From Blastopirellula sediminis (GTDB lineage: Bacteria > Planctomycetota > Planctomycetia > Pirellulales > Pirellulaceae), in the NCBI RefSeq assembly GCF_020966755.1, contig NZ_JAJKFT010000010.1, forward strand, positions 2,940,720 to 3,004,719: a stretch of DNA of 64,000 nucleotides, in the 5' to 3' direction. The position numbers and the translations under genes were made by a program. The notes beneath the pieces are model-generated. The model had not been told where the DNA came from. It saw only the letters and a program-made list of their open reading frames with translations, and made no database searches. Below, piece by piece: positions 1 through 8,560 of the stretch (position 1 is its first letter; each line of letters starts with the position of its first letter).

Positions 1-873
1 CTCCAGACTGACCGGGCCGCCGACGCCTTGTTGATCGAGACCCCATTGGGCGATGTCGACGTGGTGGGCGCCCCAGTCGGTCATCTTGCCGCCTGAGTAT
101 TCGTACCACCAGCGGAATTCGTAGTGGCAACGGGAATTGCCCCAGCCTGGGCCCTGCTTAAAGCGGTAGTCGACCAGCGGGGCCTGACCGAGCCACATCT
201 CCCAGTTGAGTTGCTTGGGAACTTCGGCGATCGGGATCGGACCGCTTGTCGGAGCGCCGCCGATGGCGACATGGATTTTCTGAATGTCGCCGATGCGACC
301 TTCGTTGATCAGGGCGATCGCCTTCAGGAAGAGCTGCCCCATTTCGCTGCGCTGCTGGGTGCCGACCTGAAAGACGCGGCCGGTCTCTTTGGCGACCTTG
401 CAGATCTTCTTTCCTTCGTCGATCGTCAGCGTGAGCGGCTTTTCGCAGTAGACGTCTTTGCCGGCCTTCATCGCTTCGATGGCGATTTTCGAGTGCCAGT
501 GGTCGGGCGTAACGATCGTCACGATCTCGATGTCGTTGCGATCGAGGATCTTGCGGTAGTCTTCGTAGACGTCAACTTTCCGTTCGCGACCTTGTTTCTT
601 GTTTTCCGCTTCGCTTCGTTGGCGACCTTTGGCGGCGTGATCAGCGTCGACGTCGCAGACCGCAACGACATCGCCCAGCTTCATCGCGTTCGGGCCGACG
701 GCGTCCCAGCGTGATCCGGTTCCGATGCAACCGATCAGCGGACGATCATTGGCCGACTCCGCTTTCTGCTCGTCGGCGATCGATTTCGCGCCAGTAAAAA
801 AATAGGGAAGGCTCAGGCCAGCAGCGGCGACGGTGCTGCTCTTCAGGAACTCGCGACGGTTCGAGCTACTCAC
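1..873 (-). CDS. Gfo/Idh/MocA family oxidoreductase, Tat-exported (3' end beyond window)
   Basis: NAD(P)-dependent oxidoreductase-like protein of the Gfo/Idh/MocA family, probably acting on a sugar or cyclitol outside the cytoplasm. The N-terminus ([18 protein letters not shown]) is a twin-arginine signal. A Rossmann start ([15 protein letters not shown]) follows near residue 45, and the family EKP motif (DVYCEKPLT) lies near residue 145. The later [19 protein letters not shown] segment is typical of planctomycete members. The start is GTG at 873, preceded by GGAG in good register. The stop lies left of position 1, so 291 codons are visible. Such Tat oxidoreductases occur in many copies in planctomycete genomes and their substrates are mostly unknown. 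Family assignment is firm; substrate is not. Confidence 0.9.
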   Translation of the reverse strand, partial: MSSSNRREFLKSSTVAAAGLSLPYFFTGAKSIADEQKAESANDRPLIGCIGTGSRWDAVGPNAMKLGDVVAVCDVDADHAAKGRQRSEAENKKQGRERKVDVYEDYRKILDRNDIEIVTIVTPDHWHSKIAIEAMKAGKDVYCEKPLTLTIDEGKKICKVAKETGRVFQVGTQQRSEMGQLFLKAIALINEGRIGDIQKIHVAIGGAPTSGPIPIAEVPKQLNWEMWLGQAPLVDYRFKQGPGWGNSRCHYEFRWWYEYSGGKMTDWGAHHVDIAQWGLDQQGVGGPVSLE

Positions 874-1353
874 TGAGGTGTCTCCAGGCGAATGGCCAGA
901 TAAGTGAAGGCCGATGCATTTGGGGTGAGGTAGGCGGGCTCTTGGTTCTGCGGCGAACACTTCTCGATTGATTGCGCCTTTGCGGCAGTATCGTGCCTAG
1001 TGTATCTCTTCGGGAATCCGCAATCTAGCTTCATATGCCGGAAGCTAGACAAAAGTTATGCAAAAAAAGCAAATTACCGCAATTTGGGAACGGAAAAACG
1101 TGAAGTCATTTTAATTTTGGGAGGTTCCCCCCAAAGAGACTGGCCCGATGGAGAAACGGGGCGCGTTAAGACCGGACAATGAACGCCTAAATTCCGTTAA
1201 TAGCTGATAGGTGGTAATAGACGCCTGTTTGGCCTAAAAGAAGGGAGTTACGGGGGCCGGAACCGTCGCTATCCCTAGTCGTCACTTTCTTTCGAATGAA
1301 CTAGAGTACATCGAATTGGTAGACAACGATTTCGCATTTTTAAGGTCGTCGAT
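874..1353. other. Intergenic region between divergent oxidoreductase and pyk
   Basis: This 480-base gap separates the minus-strand oxidoreductase from the plus-strand pyruvate kinase, so promoters for both should lie here. It is clearly more AT-rich than the flanking genes, with A-tracts around 1060-1110. I saw no convincing -35/-10 pair, no terminator and no credible gene; the short open frames lack family features and ribosome sites. Confidence 0.5.
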
Positions 1354-2826
1354 ATGTCCGCAGCCCGCTTACTTCCTCAGCGTGCCCGCACCAAGATTGT
1401 GGCGACGGTCGGTCCCGCGTGTAACACGCCCGAGATGCTGGAACAAATGATTCTGGCCGGCGTTGACGTTTTCCGGCTCAACCTTGCCCACGGCGAACTA
1501 ACCGAACATTCCCGCGTCGTCGACACGATTCGCGAGATTAGCGATCGCTTGAAGAAGCCGGTCGCTACCCTGGCTGACCTTTCCGGGCCGAAGATCCGTC
1601 TCGGCACCCTGGTTCAAGATCCGATCTACTGCACTGAAGGGGAGAACTTCCGCTTCGTGCGCGGCGACTCGGCCAGTGATCCGCACGAACTGGTCAGCAA
1701 CTACGAGCCGCTGATTGACGAAGTCAAAGTTGGCGACGACGTGATGCTGGCCGACGGTACGATCACGATGGAAGTGGTCGAGAAGACCGACGATATGGTG
1801 ACCTGCGTCGTCGTGGCCGGCGGCATCTTGCGTAGTCGCCAGGGGATTAACTTGCCGGCGACCAAGCTCGGCGTCGAAACGATCACTCCGCGTGACCGCG
1901 ATCACATCCGCTGGGCCGCCGAAACCGATCTCGACTACGTCAGCTTGAGCTTCGTTCGCGAAGCGGACGACATTCGCCAATTGCGTGATCTGCTGCAAGC
2001 GCACGAGTCGCGGGCGATGGTGATCGCGAAGATCGAAAAACGCGAAGCGCTCGAAAACCTGGAAGAAATCGTCGAAGTCTCGAACGGCGTGATGGTCGCT
2101 CGCGGCGACCTCGGCGTCGAAATCGATGTGGCGGAAGTGGCCGCCGCGCAAAAGCGTATCGTCAAGACCTGCACGCGAATCGGTCGCCCGGTGATCGTCG
2201 CGACGCAGATGCTCGACAGCATGACCAAGAACTCGCGTCCGACCCGCGCCGAAGCGACCGACGTCGCGAACGCGATTTTGGACGGCGCCGACGCTTGTAT
2301 GTTGTCGCAGGAAACGGCGGTCGGCGAACACCCGATCACCGTGATCAAGATGATGAACCGGATCATGCTGGCGACTGAAAAGATGCTGTGCGACGATTTG
2401 TCGAACACGCATCGCGCCGAAGAAATCGGTCTGGTCCACCCGGTCACGCAAGCGGTCGTTTCCGGCGCCACGCGCACCGCCGATCTGCTCAACGCCAAGC
2501 TGATGGTGATGGCGACTCGCACCGGCGGCACCGCGCTGACCAAGGCGAAGATTCGCGACTGCATTCCGACGATCGGGGTCAGCGACTCGAAGGCCGCGCT
2601 TCGCCGGATGTGTCTCTACTGGGGCATCATTCCGATTGAAGGAGCTCCGGTTCACAACGGCATTCAGCTCCGCCGCTTCATCGACAAGTGGGGCTTCGAT
2701 TCCGGACTGCTCAAGCCGAACGATCGCGTTATCTTCGTCACCGGCGGCGGCATTATGCAGTCGGCCGAATACATCGTCGTCGTCCATAAGGTCGAAGCGC
2801 CGGAAGGCTCTGGCGCGACCGAGTAA
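1354..2826 (+). CDS. pyk: Pyruvate kinase
   Basis: Catalyses phosphoenolpyruvate + ADP to pyruvate + ATP, the last step of glycolysis, in the cytosol. The 490 residues cover the usual length. Visible motifs are KIVATVGPACNTPEM at the N-terminus, the active-site lysine segment VIAKIEKREALENLEEI (near 225), GVMVARGDLGVEI (near 246) and VIVATQMLDSM. The monovalent-cation site looks unusual: the common NFSHG is NLAHG (residues 43-47) and the common DTKGPEIRTG is DLSGPKIRLG (75-84). Lys in place of Glu there is the signature of K+-independent pyruvate kinases. ATG start with AAGG upstream. It is convergent with the next gene, three bases apart. Confidence 0.96.
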   Translation: MSAARLLPQRARTKIVATVGPACNTPEMLEQMILAGVDVFRLNLAHGELTEHSRVVDTIREISDRLKKPVATLADLSGPKIRLGTLVQDPIYCTEGENFRFVRGDSASDPHELVSNYEPLIDEVKVGDDVMLADGTITMEVVEKTDDMVTCVVVAGGILRSRQGINLPATKLGVETITPRDRDHIRWAAETDLDYVSLSFVREADDIRQLRDLLQAHESRAMVIAKIEKREALENLEEIVEVSNGVMVARGDLGVEIDVAEVAAAQKRIVKTCTRIGRPVIVATQMLDSMTKNSRPTRAEATDVANAILDGADACMLSQETAVGEHPITVIKMMNRIMLATEKMLCDDLSNTHRAEEIGLVHPVTQAVVSGATRTADLLNAKLMVMATRTGGTALTKAKIRDCIPTIGVSDSKAALRRMCLYWGIIPIEGAPVHNGIQLRRFIDKWGFDSGLLKPNDRVIFVTGGGIMQSAEYIVVVHKVEAPEGSGATE

Positions 2827-2829
2827 GGT

Positions 2830-3399
2830 TCAGCGGCGCGTCGTCGCTGAATTCGAATGTCGCATCGCCTGGCGCCAACTCTGAATGAGCTGCCAGGCGA
2901 AATGGAAGATCGTCAGTCCGCCGATGCCCCCCAGTGCTGCGCCGCTGGCCAGGCAAACGGCGAAGACGGCCGGCTTCCAAATCTCGCGTGGGGCCCAATA
3001 GCTGCCGGCGATCGCCACGGCGATCGCTCCTAGAATCGCCGTTACGATCGTAACGCCATAGCCAAGGCGATCGATGTGGGTCGTTTCTCCCAGCTGCGTG
3101 CGTGGAGCGAATTCCTCCTCGGAGAGAGGATCTTCCACCGGCCGCGGTTCCGGCGGTCGCGCGATTGGCCGTTTCTGTTTCAGACGAGTCCCGATATAGG
3201 CGCCGGCGACATGCCCGAAGATCGCTAGAGCGCCAAGCAGCAGCGCCGCCGAGGCGACCGGGCTGACCCATTTCATCAACGCGAAGGCCGCTCCGAACAG
3301 GGCAATGACAATCCCGAGACTGCGGAGCGTAAACCGCGGCGGCGGTAAGTCCGGTTCCGGATCCATCGTCTGGTCAGGAGGGGTGCGTGGGCGGATCAA
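2830..3399 (-). CDS. Small membrane protein of unknown function
   Basis: I do not recognise a family. The 189-residue product has a proline-rich, charged N-terminus and then hydrophobic segments near residues 28-46 and 50-70. A charged, proline-rich linker follows (about 75-110), then two more hydrophobic segments (about 113-131 and 139-160) and an arginine-rich tail. That gives about four membrane helices in two pairs. The start is either TTG at 3399 (AGGT just upstream) or ATG at 3366 (MDPEPD...), which has no clear ribosome site. It ends three bases from the pyk stop. A planctomycete-specific membrane protein is likely. Confidence 0.65.
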   Translation of the reverse strand: MIRPRTPPDQTMDPEPDLPPPRFTLRSLGIVIALFGAAFALMKWVSPVASAALLLGALAIFGHVAGAYIGTRLKQKRPIARPPEPRPVEDPLSEEEFAPRTQLGETTHIDRLGYGVTIVTAILGAIAVAIAGSYWAPREIWKPAVFAVCLASGAALGGIGGLTIFHFAWQLIQSWRQAMRHSNSATTRR

Positions 3400-3614
3400 A
3401 CGGTGACCTGAGTATTAATAAAGGGCTAGCTGCCACGAACTGCTATTGCCGGTATTCTTACCGTTTGAGACGGTTAGGGCGAGAAATTCAGTCGTAGAAG
3501 CCGCAGAATCGGTTTTTCAACGAACAAACGCCGCCGAGCGGCGTCTAATAATTGTAAGGTGTTGCAGGGCAGCGATTTTCGTCGCTGCAGGGCAAAGGAA
3601 GAGGCTAGGGAAAA

Positions 3615-5219
3615 ATGTGGACCCTCACTATTTTATGCGTGATCGTCGTCATTGCCGCCGGTATCACGGCGTATGACCTCTGGCAGACCAAGCACGCCAT
3701 TTTGAAAAACTTTCCGATCGTCGGTCACTTCCGCTATTGGCTGGAAGCGATTGGGCCGGAACTGCGTCAGTACATCGTCACCAGCAACAACGAGGAGCGT
3801 CCCTTCAGTCGCGATCAGCGGACTTGGGTTTACGCCTCGTCGAAGCGCGAAAACAACTACTTTGGCTTCGGGACCGATGACGACCTTGAGTCGTCTCCCA
3901 ACCATTTGATCATCAAGCACGCCGCGTTTCCAATTCACGATCCGCATCCGGGCGAAAAAGATTTCGATCAAGAGTTCCGGATTCCGTGCGCGAAAGTGAT
4001 GGGCGCCTATCGCGGACGTCGTTTGGCGTTTCGTCCCAAGAGCGTCGTCAACGTCTCGGGCATGAGCTTTGGTTCGCTCAGCGGACCGGCGATCGAAGCG
4101 CTCAACATCGGCAGCAAGCTGGCCGGTTGCTGGCACAACACCGGCGAAGGTGGGATCAGTCCCTATCACCTTCGCGGCGGCGATCTGGTGTATCAGATCG
4201 GGACCGGCTACTTCGGCTGCCGCGATTCGCACGGCAACTTCGACCTTGGCAAGTTCAAGGAAGTGGTCGCGGCGAATCCGGTTCGCGCCGTTGAAATTAA
4301 ACTGAGCCAAGGCGCCAAGCCGGGCGTCGGCGGCTTTCTGCCGTCGGCCAAGATCACCGAAGAGATTTCGCGGATTCGCGGTATTCCGCGCGGTCGCGAC
4401 TGTGCGAGCCCGTCGAATCATACGGCGTTCGGCAATGTCGACGAGATGCTCGACTTTGTCGAAATGCTGGCTGACGCTTCCGGCGTTCCGGTCGGCATCA
4501 AGTCGGCGGTGGGCGAACTCCACTTCTGGACCGACCTGGCCGAGCTGATGGCGCGCACGCATCGCGGCGTCGACTTCGTCACGATCGACGGGGGCGAAGG
4601 GGGAACCGGCGCCGCGCCGCTCGTCTTCGCCGATCACGTGGCGTTGCCGTTCAAGATTGGTTTCGGTCGCGTCTATCGCGAGTTTGTGAAGTTCGATCTG
4701 CACCATCACGTTGTGTTCAACGGTTCGGGCAAGCTCGGCTTCCCGGAAACTGGCTTGTTCGCGATGGCCCTGGGGTGCGATACGATTTCGGTCGCTCGCG
4801 AAGCGATGCTTTCGATCGGCTGCATCCAGGCGCAGCGTTGCCATACCGGACATTGCCCGGCCGGCGTCGCGACGCAAAACTGGTGGCTGAAGCGCGGGCT
4901 TGATCCGACGCTGAAATCGTTCCGCGTCGCAAACTATGTGGCGACCTTGCGGAAAGAGTTGCTTCGTCTGAGCCGGGCCTGCGGCGTGGTTCATCCTTCG
5001 CTGGTGACGCTCGACCACTTTGACGTGCTCGACGATCGTCTCCAGGCGATCGCGGCGACGACGTTGTTCGATCATCGGGCTGAGTGGGGTTTGCCCAGTG
5101 CCGAGGATCAAGCGACGATTCGTGAGATCATGACGGCGCCGGTCAGCGAACGGGACACGCTGGTGAAAGGGATTGTGAGCCACGTCCGACGTCCGGAACT
5201 GGTTCAGTCTTCGACGTAA
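3615..5219 (+). CDS. FMN-binding glutamate synthase-family protein, membrane-anchored
   Basis: A stand-alone protein corresponding to the FMN/Fe-S central region of the glutamate synthase large subunit; it lacks the glutaminase domain. An N-terminal hydrophobic helix (residues 2-20) anchors it. FMN-domain motifs are NVSGMSFGSLSGPAIEA (near 152), EIKLSQGAKPGVGGFLP and DFVTIDGGEGGTGAAPL. A CIQAQRCHTGHCP cysteine cluster suits the 3Fe-4S centre. Length is 534 residues. ATG start after GAGGCTAGGG. Without an amidotransferase domain it cannot work as a standard GOGAT alone; proteins of this type have been proposed to use ammonia or other substrates. Function in vivo is unknown. Confidence 0.88.
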   Translation: MWTLTILCVIVVIAAGITAYDLWQTKHAILKNFPIVGHFRYWLEAIGPELRQYIVTSNNEERPFSRDQRTWVYASSKRENNYFGFGTDDDLESSPNHLIIKHAAFPIHDPHPGEKDFDQEFRIPCAKVMGAYRGRRLAFRPKSVVNVSGMSFGSLSGPAIEALNIGSKLAGCWHNTGEGGISPYHLRGGDLVYQIGTGYFGCRDSHGNFDLGKFKEVVAANPVRAVEIKLSQGAKPGVGGFLPSAKITEEISRIRGIPRGRDCASPSNHTAFGNVDEMLDFVEMLADASGVPVGIKSAVGELHFWTDLAELMARTHRGVDFVTIDGGEGGTGAAPLVFADHVALPFKIGFGRVYREFVKFDLHHHVVFNGSGKLGFPETGLFAMALGCDTISVAREAMLSIGCIQAQRCHTGHCPAGVATQNWWLKRGLDPTLKSFRVANYVATLRKELLRLSRACGVVHPSLVTLDHFDVLDDRLQAIAATTLFDHRAEWGLPSAEDQATIREIMTAPVSERDTLVKGIVSHVRRPELVQSST

Positions 5220-5315
5220 GAAGATCGCGACGCCAAGCGGAATTCGTTGGCGTCGCGCTCGTCGTCCACGCTAAATTGAACGACTCCATCACCCCTTGGG
5301 CCATGGGACGTTCGC

Positions 5316-7790
5316 GTGGAGTCGTCGCACATCTCGCCGCCGCAACGCCGAATCGAGCTGAATCAGCCGCTTGTGTTGATCGCGGCGGCGCTTTGCGCGG
5401 GAATGACGGCCGATCGTTTCTGTTCGCCAGGTTGGGCGCCGCCGATCTTGATCTTGAGTGCGGCGCTGGCGGCGTGGCTGGTCTGTTGGCGCAATCGTTG
5501 GGAGATTGCAGGCTCCTGGTTCGTCCTATTGGCCGTCGCCGCGTTTGGCGCACGTTTACACGACGCCGCTTGGAATCGCTTCGCCGCGGATGACATCGCG
5601 ATGAGCGTCGGCGACGCCGCACAACCGTTGGCGATCGAAGCGGTGACGCTCGACTATCCGATACCAATTCCCGCGGCGCCACAGAGTCCATTGCAGAACT
5701 TTGAGCAAGATGGCGCCGTTCGATTGCGGCTGCAGATCAGCGCGGTCCGCGATGGTCGCAACTGGCGACCGGCAGTCGGCAAAGCGTCGCTGCTGGTCCA
5801 GGCCGAATCGCTAAGCGTCGGAGCAGGGGAGCGCGTTCGCGTTTTTTGCCAGGCGATGCGAATCGAGCCGCCGGCCAACCCCGGTGAGTTTGACTTCGCA
5901 GCGCATGGCCGGGCGGATCGTGTTTTGGTCTCTCTGCGAACTGGATTCGGCGAGTGCGTCGAACGTTTGGAAACGCCGCGGTTTTCGCTCTGGAGTTTGA
6001 TGGCCGAAATCCGGCGGCGCGTCTCTGCGAATCTGGCGGCACAGTTATCTCCGCAAGCGGCGCCTCTGGCCGATGCGCTACTGCTTGGAAATCGGACCGA
6101 GGTCGATCGTCGGTTGTCGGACGAGTTTGTGCAGACCGGGCTGGTGCACTTGCTGGCGATTTCAGGTTTGCACTTGGGCGTGCTGGTTGGCGTCGTCTAT
6201 GGAGTGTTGCGGCTGTGCATGTTTTCTCCCCGGGCGATCGCGGCGGCGGTGATCTTGTTCGCGGTCAGCTATATGTTGCTGGTCGACATGCGGCCGCCGG
6301 TGGTGCGAGCGACCGTGTTGGTCGTCGTTTTTGCGCTGGGAATGTTGGCGGAACGACGCGTCTTGCCATGGAACACGTTGGCGGCGGCGCTGATTGTGGT
6401 GATCGTTTGGAACCCGGCCGATCTGTTTCGAGTTGGGCCGCAACTTTCGTTCTTGGCGGTTGCCGTGTTGATCTGGCTTGCGCCGCTGTTGGATTATCGA
6501 ATTGAAGATCCGCTCGATCGGTTGATTGCGGAGAGTCGACCTTGGCCGGTGCGAATCATGCGCGGTGGACTACGCACGATCGGCGCCGCCTACCTGGCCG
6601 GTTTTGCGATCTGGCTGGTAGCACTGCCGCTGATCGCGTCGCAGTTTCATTTGATCTCTCCGGCGGCGCTGGTTTACTCGCCGCCGCTGATGCTGGTGAC
6701 CTCCGTCGCGCTGGCGTCGGGGCTGGCGGTCAGCCTGATCGCTCCCTGGTCGAGTTGGCTCGCAGCGCCGGCTGCGCTCCTTTGCGATGGTAGTTTGGAT
6801 TTGCTGGCTCAAGGCGTCGCCGCGGCCGATTCGCTCCCCTGCGGTAGCTTTTGGGTGAGTGGGCCGAGCCTTTGGTGGACTTACGGTTGGTATCTGCTGC
6901 TCGCGGTCGTGGCGATTGCGGTGCGACAGTTTAGTTGGCCGCTATTGCGCGGTGGAGCGATCTTGGGCGGTTGGTGTGTGGTCGGTTTGCTGGCGTCGCT
7001 TTTGCCGGGAAGTCCGTCGAGCGGCGAGGAGTTGCGCTGCACCTTCGTTTCGGTCGGGCATGGGACGTCGGTCTTCGTTGAATTTCCGGATGGATCGAAC
7101 ATGCTCTACGACTGCGGGCGGTTGGGATCTCCCCGGCGAGCGACCGAATCGGTCTCCGCCCTACTTTGGTCGCGCGGCGTGACCCATCTGGATGCGATCG
7201 TCATCTCCCATGCCGACGGCGATCATTACAACGGCGTGCCGGGGCTGCTTGAGCGGTTCTCCGTCGGCCAGGTTTACGTCTCGCCGGTGATGTTCGACCG
7301 GGAAACGGAAGGACTGCGCTTTTTGCGCAATTCAATTGAGGAGGCCGATATACCGCTGGCCATGTTGAAGGCAGGGGATCGTCTGGTGGTTGGCGAGAAT
7401 GCCAGCGTCACGGTTTTGCATCCGACGACGCGGGGAGTCTTGGGGAGCGACAATGCGAACAGCCTGGTCCTGCTGATCGAGGCGTTTGGCCGCCGGATCT
7501 TGTTGCCGGGGGATTTGGAGACGCCGGGGATGGAGGGAGTGCTGCGGGAAGAGCCGATCGACTGCGACCTGGTGATGGCCCCGCACCATGGAAGCGCCGG
7601 GAGCGATCCAGTCCGGTTTTTGGCCTGGTCGACGCCGGAGACCGTGGTGGTGAGCGGATCGGCGGCTGATCGGGGGGCGGGGCTGGAAAAAAGGGTCGAT
7701 TTTTCGGGCCCAATTCTGCATACGGCGGAGCAGGGGGCGATTGAGGTCCGGGCCGGCCGAGCTGGGCTCGCGGTATTCCCCTATAAATAG
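5316..7790 (+). CDS. comEC: ComEC/Rec2-family DNA internalization protein
   Basis: Forms the inner-membrane channel that takes up single-stranded DNA in natural competence. The 824 residues show the family order. An N-terminal region has two hydrophobic segments and an OB-like stretch (DUF4131). The Competence domain follows, with many membrane helices and the motif TGLVHLLAISGLHLGVLVGV near residue 275. The C-terminal metallo-beta-lactamase-like domain begins near 575, with VSVGHGTSVFVEF, the metal-ligand segment ISHADGDHYNGVPG and APHHGSAGS. Start GTG at 5316. No other competence genes are adjacent, but a prepilin peptidase lies at 17.3 kb. Family is certain; active competence is inferred. 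Confidence 0.93.
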   Translation: MESSHISPPQRRIELNQPLVLIAAALCAGMTADRFCSPGWAPPILILSAALAAWLVCWRNRWEIAGSWFVLLAVAAFGARLHDAAWNRFAADDIAMSVGDAAQPLAIEAVTLDYPIPIPAAPQSPLQNFEQDGAVRLRLQISAVRDGRNWRPAVGKASLLVQAESLSVGAGERVRVFCQAMRIEPPANPGEFDFAAHGRADRVLVSLRTGFGECVERLETPRFSLWSLMAEIRRRVSANLAAQLSPQAAPLADALLLGNRTEVDRRLSDEFVQTGLVHLLAISGLHLGVLVGVVYGVLRLCMFSPRAIAAAVILFAVSYMLLVDMRPPVVRATVLVVVFALGMLAERRVLPWNTLAAALIVVIVWNPADLFRVGPQLSFLAVAVLIWLAPLLDYRIEDPLDRLIAESRPWPVRIMRGGLRTIGAAYLAGFAIWLVALPLIASQFHLISPAALVYSPPLMLVTSVALASGLAVSLIAPWSSWLAAPAALLCDGSLDLLAQGVAAADSLPCGSFWVSGPSLWWTYGWYLLLAVVAIAVRQFSWPLLRGGAILGGWCVVGLLASLLPGSPSSGEELRCTFVSVGHGTSVFVEFPDGSNMLYDCGRLGSPRRATESVSALLWSRGVTHLDAIVISHADGDHYNGVPGLLERFSVGQVYVSPVMFDRETEGLRFLRNSIEEADIPLAMLKAGDRLVVGENASVTVLHPTTRGVLGSDNANSLVLLIEAFGRRILLPGDLETPGMEGVLREEPIDCDLVMAPHHGSAGSDPVRFLAWSTPETVVVSGSAADRGAGLEKRVDFSGPILHTAEQGAIEVRAGRAGLAVFPYK

Positions 7791-7871
7791 CGGTCTCGTT
7801 GTAAGTGTAGGCGGCGATAAGCCTTGCAGGTTTTGCGGCTCTTGCGAAACTGCGGCCAATCGCATCTGCGG

Positions 7872-7899
7872 TTGCAAACGACGCTAGTACTGATACATT
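7872..7899 (+). promoter_or_regulatory. Candidate sigma-70-type promoter for rpsO
   Basis: TTGCAA (7872-7877) and TACATT (7894-7899) are 16 bases apart. They lie in the 253-base gap between comEC and rpsO, leaving about 140 bases of leader. The match is by eye only, and the leader could also carry an S15 autoregulatory structure. Confidence 0.35.
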
Positions 7900-8043
7900 A
7901 ACGGACTTATCCACACACAGTCGGCGAAAATAGACCGGACGTGCGTGTCGTCTGCCCCGGCCTCCCAGTCGTTTGGAGAGGTGTTGGTCGAGTTGACCGG
8001 GAAGACGCTCGTGTTGGCCAAGCTACGGAAATAGTCGCAACCG

Positions 8044-8313
8044 ATGTCGATCACGAAAGAAAAGAAACAAGAGGTCATTCAAGGGTTCCAGCGTTCGGGC
8101 GAAGATACCGGATCGCCTGAAGTGCAGATCGCGGTGTTGACGACGCGGATCAACAACCTGACCGAGCACATGCGGACCCACAAGCACGACTACGCGACGC
8201 GCCGCGGGCTGCTGATGATGGTTAGCCGCCGTCGTCGTCTGCTCGACTACGTGAAGCGTCACGACCCGGAAAAGTACTTGGAACTGCTCGCGCAGCTCAA
8301 CATCCGCAAGTAG
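8044..8313 (+). CDS. rpsO: 30S ribosomal protein S15
   Basis: Primary 16S rRNA-binding protein of the small subunit platform. At 89 residues it is exactly family length, with the typical segments EDTGSPEVQIAVLTTRI, LTEHMRTHKHDYATRRGL and SRRRRLLDYVKRHDPEKY. The ATG at 8044 begins MSITKEKK. The ribosome site is weak (GGAA about 12 bases upstream), which would suit regulated translation. It is followed by a strong terminator and then pnp, the conserved bacterial order rpsO-pnp. Confidence 0.97.
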   Translation: MSITKEKKQEVIQGFQRSGEDTGSPEVQIAVLTTRINNLTEHMRTHKHDYATRRGLLMMVSRRRRLLDYVKRHDPEKYLELLAQLNIRK

Positions 8314-8326
8314 TCGCAGCTTGCTC

Positions 8327-8357
8327 GACGAGACGGCTGGTCTCGTCAACGTTTTTT
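8327..8357 (+). terminator. Rho-independent terminator after rpsO
   Basis: A perfect 8-bp stem, GACGAGAC (8327-8334) with GTCTCGTC (8340-8347), has a 5-base loop and is followed by a run of six T (8352-8357). It lies 14 bases after the rpsO stop, so rpsO and pnp can be uncoupled transcriptionally. Confidence 0.85.
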
Positions 8358-8359
8358 CA

Positions 8360-8399
8360 TTTCGCCAGGGCGCAGCAGCGGTCTGTACGCCCGGCGAAA
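8360..8399 (+). promoter_or_regulatory. Hairpin in the pnp leader
   Basis: TTTCGCCAGGGCG (8360-8372) pairs with CGCCCGGCGAAA (8388-8399): 12 base pairs with one bulged A and a 15-base loop. There is no T-run, so it is not a terminator. A stem in the pnp leader recalls the RNase III/PNPase autoregulatory hairpin of E. coli; that role here is inference. Confidence 0.45.
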
Positions 8400-8548
8400 A
8401 CGCGCGTGTCGGCTGTTCGACTGCGCGCAGAGGCGGTTGAAGACGTAGATAGATAAAAGCATTTTTGGAATATGATTCTCGTCGCCCAAGGTCGTTCTTC
8501 TCATATGACCGAGCGGATAGTGCGCCGCGGGGATCGCAATGTATTGTT

Positions 8549-8552
8549 AGGA
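8549..8552 (+). promoter_or_regulatory. Ribosome-binding site fixing the pnp start
   Basis: AGGA lies 8 bases before GTG at 8561. It decides in favour of this start over the in-frame TTG at 8465, whose extra 32 residues have no PNPase similarity. Confidence 0.7.
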
Positions 8553-8560
8553 AACGGAAA

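Noticed and set aside
1000-1182. 60-codon plus-strand frame upstream of pyk
   Set aside because: Lies in AT-rich intergenic DNA, has no ribosome site and no recognisable features.
1498-2787. 429-codon minus-strand frame opposite pyk
   Set aside because: Shadow of pyk; composition typical of reverse reading of GC-rich coding DNA.
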